From Lepidodermella squamata (taxonomy: Eukaryota > Gastrotricha), in the NCBI GenBank assembly GCA_047495785.1, contig JBLDXI010000004.1:558001-622000 (forward strand): 64,000 bases of DNA, read 5' to 3'. Shown here piece by piece: positions 47,018-59,800 of the stretch. The notes beneath the pieces were generated by a model. It ran no database searches. It was not told where the DNA came from and saw only the letters and a program-made list of their open reading frames with translations. The translations under genes and the position numbers were made by a program. How positions within the stretch are numbered: position 1 is the stretch's first letter; every line of letters begins with the position of its first letter.

Positions 47018-48934
47018 TAGAAGCTTCATCGCGTATCATCGTGGTCGTGATACATTACAAGCTTAAATTTTTAATTCCAAGCTAAATTGGAGGCTTTCAG
47101 GGTACTTGATACCCGAGTAAAAACTTGCGCGCTGATTTTTTATGGTTTTTATTAAGCAAAAAATCACCCGCTAATTGTACAACTTTTCTTAATTGTTTTT
47201 GCAATCGCCAAAAATCACGTAAAATTCACAAACATTACAGGTCAATCTGAAATTACCTTACTCAAACCTAAAATCATCGATTTCTAATTTAAGACTGATT
47301 TTTAATCCTCGAATCTTTATCATCACATTTCATGCCTTAGGGAGGACGAAAAAAAACAAATTCAAATTCATTTTAAAATTCTAAAAACATGGGTTTTTTC
47401 CAAAATATCCCCACTCACGCTAGTTGTGTTTTTTCGACTCGAATTGCTAACATGACATACGGATCACACAGAAAAAAGTCAGACGGAAAATTCATGGTTG
47501 CAAAAAAGACTTATTCGAAATTTTATTGAACTATTTACAAGCGTGCCATAATACTTGCTGTACCATGGCTAACGATATTACACGGAGGCGAATTAATTTA
47601 TTTCTGAAACCTCTTGAATGGCATCAAAGCATGAAATTAAATAAGGTGAATTAGCTGTTGATCAAAATATTGAGGGCAAAATCAGATAGGTTCAGCACTT
47701 AAGCTCAATTGAAGTCCTTTCTTCGAAAAGAACCTCCGAAGTTGAATTCGTGTTTTCCCAAATTGACTGAATATCGTCGGTTCGCAGGTATATTCCCTAG
47801 CTCAGTAAGCATATACCACGTCATATTCCAGTCTCCGGTTCGATCGGCTATAAACTCAATGCACGAAGCGCTTCTTTCTGCAAGAAAAGTGCATAAGGTA
47901 AAAATTCTTACTTGGAGCGCTGCTATTCAGCTAATTCATACCCAGTTTGTTAGGAACAAAGTGGCTACTTAATGTAGGATTCTCGCGTTTATAGTTGTGC
48001 CATGACAAACGGCGATAAAAGGCATACTCTTCAGCTTTTCGCTTGGCTTTCGCCCTTAATCTCATGGACTCGTCGCTGTCATATTCAGAATCTCCCGTTG
48101 AATAGCGATCGTCGTCTTCGAGGTTGCTCATGATGAAAAAAATCGATAAATTCGCTCTGAAAACTTTGCCTAATTTCTACATTATTAGGATCAGATATAT
48201 CCAACTGTTTCTGTCATGTGACTAAAGGCGACTAATGGCGTTTGAAATACTGTGCCCATGATAAGTTATTAGATGCAACAATAACGATTTCAAACGCATT
48301 GCGAATTATCGTCACGTTTTCTAATTAACTATGGGGAATAAGTTGTAATCAAAATTTTGGCTACGCCCGCTGTCGGACCCTTAAATTCATTCCAATTCTA
48401 ATCTCGTCTCTTCTTCGAAAATCCTGAAAAATCTGGCTGGGTAATGCAGATTTATTTTCATGAAGTACCATCACGCGTAGTAACTATGGAGGAAATTACG
48501 TTCTTAAAATTTGTAAAATCAGCTTCGATTCGGATAATTGAGATATTTTAGACCACGGATACTCACCATTTGAAAAGGGCAAAGTGGTGTTCCCTGGAGG
48601 ATTTAGGGAAGCCGAAAAAATTGAAAAATTCCTAGTTTGAAATCCACGTCAAGTTCCGTTGTGAAATTTTATAATTTCAGATCGGATAAATTTGCGACGA
48701 AAGTTGGCCAAATGCGTTATAAATTGCGAAAACTGGAGTGTAAATAGCAAAACTCGCATATTTTGTTGGAAAAATGAAGAATTGCATTCTCCCACCTTGG
48801 ATGAAAATTCAGATTTTACTGTATTGCGGCGTTTAATGATAGACAATATTTCAAGGGGAAATCCGTTTCATTAAAAATCATGAAATTTAGAAATATTTGT
48901 GAAGTAAATATTTTTTATGCTTAAATGAATTAGT
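47018..48934. other. spacer
   Basis: Only one weak coding candidate, at 47931-48131, is seen. The rest is AT-rich without recognised repeats. Confidence 0.4.
47931..48131 (-). CDS. short acidic/basic hypothetical protein
   Basis: The ATG at 48131 opens a 66-residue frame with an acidic start (LEDDDRYSTGDSEYDSDES) and a basic middle (RAKAKRKAEE). It may be the first exon of a larger gene; no family and no supported downstream exon were found. Confidence 0.25.
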   Translation of the reverse strand: MSNLEDDDRYSTGDSEYDSDESMRLRAKAKRKAEEYAFYRRLSWHNYKRENPTLSSHFVPNKLGMN

Positions 48935-49336
48935 TCAAAAAATTACGTTGTCATCAAATGATGTCGTTTCTTCTTCTTCCAGGAAAGATCTCTGCAGGGC
49001 GTTTGATCGAGCCATATCACGCGGCAAGTCTGGCTCTGTTAAAGAAGCAACTGGCGAGACCGGTCGCCTTGACGTCTTCGCATTGTTGGCCCTAGGTGGC
49101 GGAACTTCAGCCGAAGTTCCTGGCGGCGCTGTTCCACTGCAACCTGGCTTGTTACGGTCGATCGGATTCTTCCTGGGTGGATTACTTGGCTTCACTGAAA
49201 AGTAGTTGAGCTGGGTCCCTGATGTGCTCCTCGCCACCTTGGGGATTCTACCGAGAGGGAAACAGGACTCAGCTATTGGCTCTTCCGAGCTCGATTCCAA
49301 GCCCGATTCAGCACCAAGAGGCCGCTTTTGAGCCAT
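48935..49336 (-). CDS. hypothetical Pro/Ser-rich protein
   Basis: A single open frame of 133 residues beginning MAQKRPLGAESG. It is rich in Pro, Ser and Glu, with basic clusters and QLNYFSVKPSNPPRK in the middle, and probably disordered. A related piece (NYFQTKPREPSNR) is encoded on the same strand at 52786-52990, so at least two copies exist. Function unknown. Confidence 0.4.
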   Translation of the reverse strand: MAQKRPLGAESGLESSSEEPIAESCFPLGRIPKVARSTSGTQLNYFSVKPSNPPRKNPIDRNKPGCSGTAPPGTSAEVPPPRANNAKTSRRPVSPVASLTEPDLPRDMARSNALQRSFLEEEETTSFDDNVIF

Positions 49337-49929
49337 TAGGTACGAAATTAATCAATTCTAAGCAAATCGTGCGATGCAGAGATAGTAAATGCTGAAAGGC
49401 TGAAGAATCTGGAGAATAATGAGGTAATCAAGCCTTGATGAGTTAAGAATTATTATTTATCGAAATTCAGCCCATTTTCAAAGATTTTAATGGTTTAAGA
49501 TTTCATTCGCTTCCAAGGGCAAGGAATATTTTTTTCAATAATAAGCAATATTACGCGAGTACCAAAATTATCGGGAGAAAAAACGACTTCGCGACGGATA
49601 GGCTTTTTCGACTTTATTCACTTCTTAGATTTTTAAGTAGATTTTTCTTTATTTTCAATAATCGAAATTTCAGCAAAATTCAGAGTGCGAATACAAAAAA
49701 AATTCGGTTTTCAGGGTGGTTGCAAATGATCTAATAATGCGCATCCCTTAATTAGGTCATTAGCGGACACGTGATTCTTTCAACTCTTCGATATGCTCTA
49801 TTTCGCATTTAAAATATTCATGTCGCATTCCAATCCAACTAAAAACGATCCGACTATCCTCATTAGTGGCTTTTACACTGGCTTTTGATTTTAGTTTGTT
49901 CTGCCCATCGTTAAAAGGGTTGGCTACGC

Positions 49930-50260
49930 CAGAGTTGTCCACGGGCCGGGTTTAACCCGGGCCGGGTTTGGGCGGGTACGGGTTTTCCAATCCTCTGGTT
50001 TTCAAAACCCGTCTTCTAGGATTTCTTTGCAATTGCTTTCAGTAAATTTGACAGTAAGATTTTAAGTTATTCCCGTAGCAAAACATCAATATAATGCCAA
50101 CTTCGAGTAAAAATGACGTCTCTTTGAAGTTTTTGAGCATAGAAAAGGAAGAAGGAATACTAATTTCGTGTGACTTTTCTTCTACGGGCCGGGCCGGGTT
50201 TGGAGATATTTACTGACGGGCTCGGTCGGGCCTCAATTTTTCGACCCGTGGACAACTCTG
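49930..50260. mobile_element. hAT-type MITE
   Basis: A 331-bp element. The ends CAGAGTTGTCCACGGG and CCCGTGGACAACTCTG are perfect inverses. The 8-bp target duplication GGCTACGC is exact (49922-49929 and 50261-50268). It contains GGGCCGGGTT repeats and no transposase. Confidence 0.9.
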
Positions 50261-51211
50261 GGCTACGCTATTCTCTTAATTCTGTCATTAAATGATGCGC
50301 ACTGCAATTTTAGTAAACTATGCTTGCTCGACGCCACTTATTTATGGTCATTTTTAGGAAAACGGCATTTGCGCATTGGCTAACAAAAATATAGTCATTT
50401 TAGCTGCAAAACTTGGTGATGGCAAGTTTGACGCAATCTCAGAACAGCTTATTAAGGAGGATTAATTTTGAAAAAAATTTTGGTCGATAAAAAGCACTAA
50501 ATTATTGACAGATTTTTTCTTAATTTTAGCGATTGGATTTTCAATATTTAATCTTTCGAAATGAGTCGGTTTTCGGGCTGCGCTGAGATTGCGTTTCGTT
50601 TCTGCCAAGAAACTCATCAGAAACTTTTCACCAGTTTTCCAGATTTTTCTCAACGCTATAATACAAGTAGTCGTATAAAAATTAGTAATAATAGTTTTTT
50701 ATTGTCTAATCGTTGTTTTCGAACAAATTATTTTATCGCCCCGGTTCTATCGCTTCAGAACATATAGGAATAAATTAGGGTTATTTAATAGGATTTAGAT
50801 ATAGAGCTCAGTATAGAGCCCTACATCTGAGATTAAAAAGCGTACCTCATACAAAAAGTGGGTTCGGATTTAAATGATTTTTTAGGCGAATATATTTTGG
50901 AAGAATTGATGCAGAGTTTTTTCATTTCAAATGTGAATTGCAAAGTTCTGGATGTGGCGATGTGTTTTTAAGAAAAGGATTTGATTTGCCACCCTAAGGT
51001 GCGAGCCTAATAAAATCCAACTCAAAAATTTCCCAAATAACATGGCTCTATAGGAACTTCTGTTAATTTCGAAAAATGACTGCATAATCATAGTTTTTTG
51101 ATGATTTGGTCGATTAAAAATTACGAATTTCATATTTAATGGAAAAATAACCTTTATACATATTTTTTTCTCATGAAATCGTGATTTTTAGCCATACTGT
51201 GATTAGGAATT

Positions 51212-51276
51212 GGGGTTAGGGGTTAGGGTTAGGTTTAAGGTTTGGTTAGGATTCAGGAATAAGGATAGGGTTAGTG
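51212..51276. repeat. telomere-like GGGTTAGG cluster
   Basis: GGGGTTAGGGGTTAGGGTTA followed by degenerate GGTTTAAGG, GGTTAGG and AGGGTTAG units over about 65 bp. It resembles interstitial TTAGGG-type repeats, not the TTAGGC of most nematode telomeres. Confidence 0.6.
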
Positions 51277-51891
51277 TAGTTCGAGTTTCGGGTTTCTACG
51301 AAGCTCGATTTTTTGGCCCTTGCGCTTCCTCAATAACCATTTTCATGCGAAAAAAATTGGCTACGCTTTCCATGTGACGTAGATGTTGACAGACGCAGCA
51401 CTACCCCCGATTTTTTGCCCGATAACATCGCGAAAAAGATAATGCCAAGGTTGGTTTTATTGAGCTGATGAGGATAATACTGTCAATGATTAATATATAA
51501 AAAATGTTTTATTGGAAATTTGTTTATGTGCGATCACAGCCCTTCCTGTTGTCCGCTTAAAATTTAAATGTCGACGGGAGCGAGGCGGTAAAAATCATAA
51601 TTTCAATATCACTAGTTTTTCTCATCGAAATACGTAAAAAATATAGCATACCATCCCTAGCATTTTTTCTCTTTTTTTCTTAATTTTTTTTATTTTCGGA
51701 TATGCTATTTTTTATTTTTGTGTTTTTCTGAGAACAGTCCAAATTAAAAACAGAATAATTTTTCTGTGTAGGTTTTTACGTAATTTACATGGTTCACTTT
51801 TTTAATCATAATAATCAAAGAAATTAACTACTTGACTAATTTTCATTTATTTTTCCGTATTTAGGCAGTTCGCATGAACGAACGTAATACA

Positions 51892-52350
51892 GCGATCTGA
51901 ACTGGCTTCATTCCGATGTCGCTGGCGGCGATTATGGCCAAGCTGGTACAAAGGAGACATTTGCTCGAATTCCTTCACGAATGACTGGCTCAGTGTTCCC
52001 ATCGTTCCCATCGTTCACGCTCGATCCGCATTTAAGAATTATCGCAACTTCAGTATCGACGTCAAGTAATAGCGAGTCACCAACTATTCGAAAAATGAGA
52101 CACTCGAAAGCACGCTATTTAACTCTTGTCTAACCGCCGGAACTCGCCGAATTCGAAACCGACAGCCTCGACGTGTTTAATCCGTTTTCAACCTGATCAG
52201 CACGAAGTTGCAAGCGTTTCATCGCCAGCGAAGCGGCGGAATAACAGCCGACGGGTTTACAACGAGCATCGGTCGTCTAGGAAGCGGGTAATCCGAGGGA
52301 TAGGAAGATCCATGGCGCGCAAACTTGACTACGAAATTTTTATCAGGTAA
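51892..52350 (+). other. two open stretches in different frames, unknown
   Basis: 51892-52131 is open without a good start (contains TKETFARIPSRMTGS). 52126-52350 is open in another frame with a basic composition and ends at a GT-like donor after FIR. No family was recognised; a decayed gene or transposon is possible. Confidence 0.25.
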
Positions 52351-52785
52351 TTTTTGTAATAATTCTTCATTCTTCAATATACGATTGCTACCGTAGTTTT
52401 TCCGTAGTTTTACCACAAGTACTACAGAATGACTACGGTAAAAAAATATCAACAAAATACGTCCCAGTCGCCTTGAAAAAAGTGAAATGAAGTTTTCGAA
52501 CTATTTTCAAGTGGAGACTTGTATGTCTCGTCAGGTATAAACGTCTAAAATTCAATTAACAGGTGGTAACAGTTTGAGGTAAAATCCCACGAGTAAGTCG
52601 GGGGCGCTGTTTTTGCGTTTTTGACGCGTTATTCCCGCCAAGTAGTGGCGACCGGGAGCTTGAAATCTATCAGGGTTATAGAACTGAGGATGCTCTATTC
52701 GTCTGTCATGGTCAGAATTACTTTTCTCTCGTGAGGAAATATGCGGAGAAAAATAACCGAAAAAACCCGAAATTTGGGATCCTAC

Positions 52786-52990
52786 CTTCAAGTTCAGGAT
52801 CCGAGACTGGAAACTTTGTCCTCGCTCGCTTCAGCGTAGCTGGGCTATCCTCGAAAATACGACTCCGCTTGAAGAAGCTTGAAGAAGCTTGTGAGGCTGT
52901 TCCATCACTAGCATTCGATGCTTTGAGTGCTGATGGTGCTGTAACCCTGTTCGAGGGTTCTCTCGGTTTTGTTTGAAAGTAATTGAAAGT
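52786..52990 (-). pseudogene. fragment related to the 48935-49336 protein
   Basis: The minus strand encodes NYFQTKPREPSNR, then a Ser/Ala-rich run, SFFKRSRIFEDSPATLKRA and DPELE before a GT donor at 52785. The NYF..KP..P..R core is shared with the protein at 48935-49336. No start codon is seen. Confidence 0.35.
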
Positions 52991-54446
52991 AATTTGCGCC
53001 AGATCCTGGTGGTGATCCTTGGTAGATCGTGAGAGAACTAATGATGTTTCGAGCGACCGTCCCGCGGTAGTTGACTGAAATGCGACTGAGAGCCCAGTTC
53101 ATAGGATGGTTTCATGAAATTATTGCAAAAGTGGATGTTAATTGCGAGTTTTTCAAGCCAAAATGACGGGTATTTGAATTGGCGTCGAGTTCCACTCTGG
53201 GTCTAACATTTACGTTCGGAATTTAGGAGAACTGAGCCAGCTTTTCATCGTGATTCTCCATTTTGCCTGTAGAGGGTCAAAATGACGTATCTGCTATAGG
53301 TACCGACTGATATTTGTATGTTGTCGCTTGTCAGGCTGAGGGCAAGCCCATCATAATCACGCGATTGGGTAGATTTATTTGCAAATTTGGAGACTCCCCT
53401 TCAACCTCGGCATGCGAGGCTGAGATCGTCGTTTCCTTCGATCGGGCATGAGATATTCTTTGCAGCTAAGCGAGACGCTTGCGATTTATCAGTTTTCAGA
53501 ATTAATTGACGTAAAGTATAGGGTTATAACTATTGGGAAGTCTCGATTTTTCATTTCTTTACTGAATTTCAAATTGATACTTGATTTGAACGGAAAACCT
53601 AAAATTATTCGATGTTGAATTGTTCACGAAATAAATTTTCATTTTCCTAGATTTTGGTCGCCGAATGGAATACTGCTCAACTGATTGTTCCGTGGATGCG
53701 TTGACATGGAGACTAACTGGCTGCGGTCTTACAAACCGGCTTACACTGAATGTACCCTTAAGAAGCGACATGCCGTAAACTGAAATGATGCAAGCTGGAA
53801 CTAGTCCTATCGAAAACTATTTCTCTCTGTTCTCATCAACACCCAATGTCAATTTCCGTCGATTTTTCATGCATTTTGAAATAAAAAAGGATGTGATATA
53901 TTCCTTACTTTTTGTCTCCCATGCTCAACTGTAGAAATTCACAATTTCTAACTCGATTTCACCTCATAAATCCACCTCAAAAAAAGAATTAATGACGGTA
54001 ACTCATTAAAGTATAGGATTTGTTGCTAGAATAACTACTTCAAAAACTCTATCCAACCCTGATTTCGGCCATCTCGTAAATTCGGCCACCCACTGTGACC
54101 AAAAAACTGCTGTAAAGCACTTGGTGTCCAAATTTCGGCCATAATTCGGCAGAAAAATCGGTTCAAAACTAAAAATGTGAATTATTGGGCAAAATATAAT
54201 TGTTGGCAAAGTGGGGAAAACCTCATGAAGTGGCCGAATTTAGGGCGCGATGCTCTTATAGGCTGATTACAGGAATTGCCATCATAACTACGTGTTGTTG
54301 CCACGCACGTGTCACCAAGACTTGTAATCGCTGGTTATATAAATGGCATGAAAGTCTGACGCCGATTAACTCAACTGAACTAGCCAAACTAATATTTTGC
54401 AAAACTTGAAAGTTTGTTGCGATTTTTATACATTTTGTTCAGCTCC
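52991..54446. other. spacer with a small fold-back
   Basis: TAAATTCGGCCAC at 54077-54089 is inverted at 54230-54242, enclosing about 140 bp rich in TTCGGCC. No gene is supported. Confidence 0.4.
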
Positions 54447-55102
54447 ATGGTTATAAACCAACATAGTTTACGCCCGAGACCCTGTCCTTCCCCTCAATTT
54501 TTCGGCACCACGCACTATGGCGATGGTGAAATGAAAGAGGCCATTCGCGCACTTCGTAAAAACACCCGGCCGCCCAATTTACCAACCGTAGCACGTCGAC
54601 CTATTTATTCTGTAATTAATCAAATAGCCCTACGAATAGCGTCGATCCTAAGTAAACCGGCGACTAAATTAGAAGGCGCAGACCTGAAGGCAGGGCGTGT
54701 TTCTGTGCCATGCCGCTTCGCAAATTTTCACGACATAAACCCCAGGTATTTTTTTCTGTTATTTAGAATAATTGAAATAAATGAAAAAATGTTTAAATTT
54801 TAATTAAAACCCTAAATTGTTAAAAATAATTTAAAAAAAATTACTGGCCTCAAATTTGCCTATATATGGAACTAATCATTTTTTCGCGATGCCTTTTGTT
54901 TCTTAGAACCCATCATCGGTTGGCGAAATCGTTCGAGATGGAAAGAAAGGCTTCCTTCAATCTGATAAAGGTTACAGAAGCTGAATTTTCGTTATGGCCA
55001 CGAAAGATTAGCCGCATTTTTCCAATCAAGCTACGCTGGCGAGGTCTGAAGACTGGGAATAATGACTGGGGTGATATTGTTGTTGTCTTTAAATATTATT
55101 AG
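54447..55102 (+). CDS. hypothetical basic protein, two exons
   Basis: Exon 1 is 54447-54745 and exon 2 54907-55102, GT-AG, phase continuous, 164 residues. The ATG lies four bases after TTTTGTTCAG, a good acceptor, so the message may be trans-spliced or have an upstream leader exon. The protein is basic (pI inferred high), with MKEAIRALRKNTRPPNLP and LWPRKISRIFPIKLRWRGL, and ends VVVFKYY. No known domain was recognised. Confidence 0.5.
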
Positions 55103-55293
55103 GGCGTGTAATTTTAATAGCTATTTTACTAAAATTGCTCAAATATGCTCTGATTTCCGCTTAATTTCTCCCGCATTCCCAGCCTCGTTTATACATAGTT
55201 ACCTATACATTTGGTGATTCGCGCCTTGTAAATTTTTGTTGAAAATAATTATTAAACTTCTCTAAAGAAATAAAATTCGTGGACATATTCTTC

Positions 55294-55315
55294 GGAGAGA
55301 GAGAGAGAGAGAGAG
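55294..55315. repeat. GA microsatellite
   Basis: A (GA)n run of about 22 bp after TTCG. Confidence 0.9.
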
Positions 55316-56164
55316 TGGGAGAGAAACAAGACAGCATGCAGACAATAAAAGCCTAAATATTTCAACGCATAAAAGCAGGATGAAATTTGACGAGACGTAA
55401 TCGGCCGCTAAATATAGAGATATGCACGTAATCACCGACTAGAACAATGTGACCTCTTTTCAGATTTCCATGCAGCCTGCGGTCGAGTTGAAAATTTTTA
55501 CGATTTCCACGGAATCGGACGAAAATTAGGACGCAAAATCAAAGGGGGTTCCCTATATCAACGTACAATTTCGCAATTTTGATAACTCTTACTATCACTG
55601 TCTCCAATATTATTTTTAAATTGTTTAGTATTTTCAAATTAAAATTATTGTAATTGTTTAATATTTCCTCTCACTTGTTGTCGATATATTTTTCTCCACA
55701 AGTTTCACCAAATTATTTTCAGTGATTGAATACGTTAGATTTTGGGCTTATACCTTCGATTAGGCACATTTATTTTTTGCAACATTAATTCAGGCCAATT
55801 CGCTCAACGATTTTTGTTTTTATCACCAAACCATAACAAGGAAGAAGATCGCGGGATTATTTAGAACGACTTTTTTTCTTAGGCGATGATAAGATTTTTA
55901 TTATTTATTTCGTTCAAAGCGGCGGACAGGTAATTTATAAGTCCTAAGCATCAGCAAACTAGTATAATTTTTCTTCATTTTATATGGCTTGAATTTGCAT
56001 AAAAATCTGAGGTTTAAACTGGAATTTCTTGCCGAATATCTGCCGTACTAAGTTAGAATTGTTAACTCAAGGTGAAACTATTCTGCATTTGATTTTTTTG
56101 CTTTTTTGGGCCTAATCATCACATAATAATAATAATAATATAGCGCAATAAATTATAACAAGAA

Positions 56165-56841
56165 TTAATCGTCGCATAAGGCAAAAAGTCGCTCCAAGGA
56201 AATTCCGCGATCTTCTTCCATCTTGTCCACTGGTTGGACTGGTTCTCCTGACTCCGCTGGCCCCGGTTCCGCTGGCCCACTCACCCCGCCGTGATTTTCG
56301 ATGTACGGCCAGCATTGGCGGCAAATGCCCGGCCTTCCGGGACAAGTGACGCACCGCTGCGTCGCCTTGCGACATTTTTTGCCCGCCTCCTCTGCAGAGA
56401 AGCCAAGATCGAGCCTTAGCCGGTCATAGCAGGGGATGCAACGCACCTGCTTGTGCAGGCGATCCTTGTGAGCCTCGGTCAGCTCCGCCACATGCTCGTG
56501 CTGGACAACTTTCGTGGGAACAGTTGGCGCGTCTTCGCAATCGAAATTATACACATCGCATTCCTATAATTTTTGACATAATAATATATTAAGGAAAAAT
56601 GAATACAATCTTAATAGCGAATAAAAAATCTTGTCAAAATTGAATAGCCTTTCCCCTTTTCCCCCCATTTGATATAAATAAATATCGCAAAATAGCCCTT
56701 TGAAAATATATTTACCGGTCCAAAAGTCAGCTGATGGTTATACTCTAGCTTAAAAGCTATCATTCGGCCTTGAGATGTGATCTGAGGTAGACGAGTGTTG
56801 GCGAATTCTTCCTTCTTTTGGCGAGAATTTTTGTTTGACAT
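56165..56841 (-). CDS. small Cys-rich zinc-finger protein, piggyBac-tail-like
   Basis: Exon 1 is 56841-56716 and exon 2 56563-56165, GT-AG, phase 0, 174 residues. After a basic N-terminus (MSNKNSRQKKEE) comes a Cys cluster: RCIPCYDRL, KKCRKATQRCVTCPGRPGIC and RQCW. The CxxC ... T..CxxCP..PG.CxxC order is that of the C-terminal cross-brace zinc finger of piggyBac transposases (family knowledge). No catalytic domain is present. A Pro/Glu-rich tail ends LERLFALCDD. It may be a captured or domesticated piggyBac tail, or an unrelated zinc finger. Confidence 0.55.
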
Positions 56842-59800
56842 TTAGTTATTATAAAGGCGTTATAAAGAAACAGCAATCCGATTTTCAAGATATTCAAGTG
56901 CTATCTAGGGCCACAAACAATCAGTTACTTATGTACCATAGTTTTATGATACCACGTGTTTCATTAAAATATACAACTAATGAAAGAAAGCGTCATGAAA
57001 TTGAAAATTTTTCGCAGCGCAAATGCAATCTTGTATATAGGCGTGATTTTTTTAATTTCAAATTTTCAAATTTTAATTTCCCTTGCGAGTTATTCGGCTT
57101 TATTTGATATTATTAGGGGAATTGATTACTGATATTTCGACCTCGTATACAGTTTGTACTGTTGTGAATCGCAAGTATTATTGTCGAGTTTTTTTTAAAT
57201 TGGCAGACAATTCATGTAATTTTTCCCTCAACTTTTGCGAGACTGGAATAATTTAGGATGATCCTTATTTAAGATTCGGCTAAAAAAGCAGTAATGACAG
57301 CCAGGCGAAAAACAGATAGTAATTTAGTTGATTATTTTCGAATCTACGTAAATGGACCGGGGCTCGTTTCGCTTTTTCGTCATTTTTCGCCACACCGGCA
57401 AATCGGATTTTTTTCTAAAAATAACCACCCATAAGAAAGCCGAGATCGCCTCATTACGTGTCCAGATTATACAACAAATCACAATAATCGTTCCACATGC
57501 CTATGACGTCACCTAAAAAGCCTGTTATTGCGAGGGTGCCGTAACGATTAGACTTTGTCTCTCATTTTACATTCTTTTCGGGCAGTATTTTTCCGTATTT
57601 TGTACACATCCTTCACTCACTCTATCACGCTGCGGAAAAACTCGCATTTAAAGTGCTAGTTGTTCCGTAACGTGAACACCCTTTGCGAACAACTAGTTCT
57701 AGTTCAATTCAAAAAAATTGTCACTCATTTTCCTCTTATATTCCTAAGAAATTCGGGCTTTTCCCCCAATATTTAGTAACTGTGCCGTAGCAATGAAAAC
57801 ACTATTTTTCATGTGTTCTCCAGGCGCGATCTCCATTCATACCCAAATCTATTTTTTTCCGGGCTGGTAATATGGGGAAACTTGATACTGCCAGGAACCT
57901 AGTACCGCGCCTAAACATCGATTTTTATCGGTCGAATTATATCGGCTAATACATAAAGTTCGATGTTTTTTCTTCTCCTTCCATCCCTAACAGCTGCATA
58001 TCAGGTATTTGAAAATGTTGCCACTTTTCATCCATCAGTATTAGTTCATCAGTTTAAATGATTTCCATTTTTTTGGCCTGTTCAAAGCCTCGCCCCGCTC
58101 GAAACAGCAACAAAATTTCACCGAAACCATGCTCTCAATATATACATTTTCGGCTAGTAATAAATTTCTTCCTCCAGGGGGCGGGATTTCCCCATTTTTT
58201 TCTGCTCCATTTATCAACCTCGCAAAAATTTGCGAGCGGGGAAAACTTTTTACATCCGACCGATGTGTTTTTTCATCCGACAACCAAAACTGACTGAAAC
58301 CTGGCGACTTGCTTTTTCATATTTTCAAAAAATTACAGTAAAAAAGAGACTACTCGCATCGCCATGAATCTTTCACCGTAAAATTCTGCCGGTTCAAGGG
58401 GCAAAATAGGGTGCATAAAAGGGGTTTGCCCCTACGGAAGAAATCGAACTCGGGGGAAAATCGAGAAAAATTGATATCGTCATGTCAGATGATTTTAGTC
58501 ACATTTTTTGTTTTTGAAATAAGATATTCGTCGTTTTTTAACCAGTGCCGGGGGTTGGCGTCCCTCGTTAACGCAGTGTCTAATTTAGCGCATTTTTCGG
58601 ACAGATTACGATTACGCAAATAAGCGAATTCGAAAAATTTAATTTCCGTTTTCGTTTTTTTTTTAGTTTATTGAAAATTCTCTCCTTGTAAATTACCGCC
58701 AAAATGAGTCATAATTAAAAAAATAAGGCTGAACGTTTAACGAAAGCATCGACCACTCGGTCACGTGTAAGGTTACTCGTTTTAAACAAAGCCAAAATTA
58801 TTCAAAATTTGAGAACTTTGATAAAAATTAATTTATTCAGGTCCCGAAGTCCTCAAGTGAAGTACTGAAATTACGAATTATTTTAAATTTTAATAAGAGG
58901 TAACTAACGCGAGAGATCGCGTTGAATGGCAAATTTTTTCGGATATCATACTTTTAAGCCGCAGGTATACGATAAATAAAACACCCTGCGCGCGCTATTA
59001 TCGTTGTGAAAAATTAAAGACAACTTAAGCCTTGTTTTCACAGGCTTCTGATAATAATTTTCCACCGCAAAGATTGCACTTTTTATTAATTCATTCTACG
59101 TTTTTTCGCCTGTCTCGCGCAGAATAACAGCTCTGAATGATGCGTAAGGAAAAAATTTCACAAAGTCATTCACGCAAACAATTAATGAGAACATTCGTGT
59201 AAATTTCGCCAGCCAGGCACCAAATTGATCGCCCATCTCCGGCCAAGAAATCAGCATAGAACACCCTCGGCTGATGGCAGGAAATTACTGCCGAAAGCAA
59301 ATATTAGGGCGATTTATTTCGATCTCGCAGGGATGGGATCATTCTTAGGATTTTTGGCTCATCGCTGTCATTCGGATCATTCCATCGCCAATCCGTAAGA
59401 ATTATCCTCTGCCAAAAAATTCCATCCAATTTTTTTCAGTAATTTTTTTCACACAGTCAGCTGTCGCCTCGGCCATCTGAAAAATTGAACGAAAATCAAA
59501 ACTAGCGACTTTCTGCTACTCATGCTGCTGGCAAGAACCAATTCGAGTCCGCGGCAAAGATGGCAGCGTTTAAAAACACAAAACCAATAATTTCCTGAAA
59601 GTTCTCTATTTGTAATGAAATTCGTGCCACTCCACTGCGGTGCAATTTTTCTGTTGATATTTGAACCTGGAAAAAATATAAAAGGATGTTGATAAATCTC
59701 TTGATAACTCGATAACATTGCCGTGAAAAATTCGTACCGAAGTAAAATATTATTTGATCACTAAATGATATCTTCACGCAGGAGCATTTTTGAACAAGAA

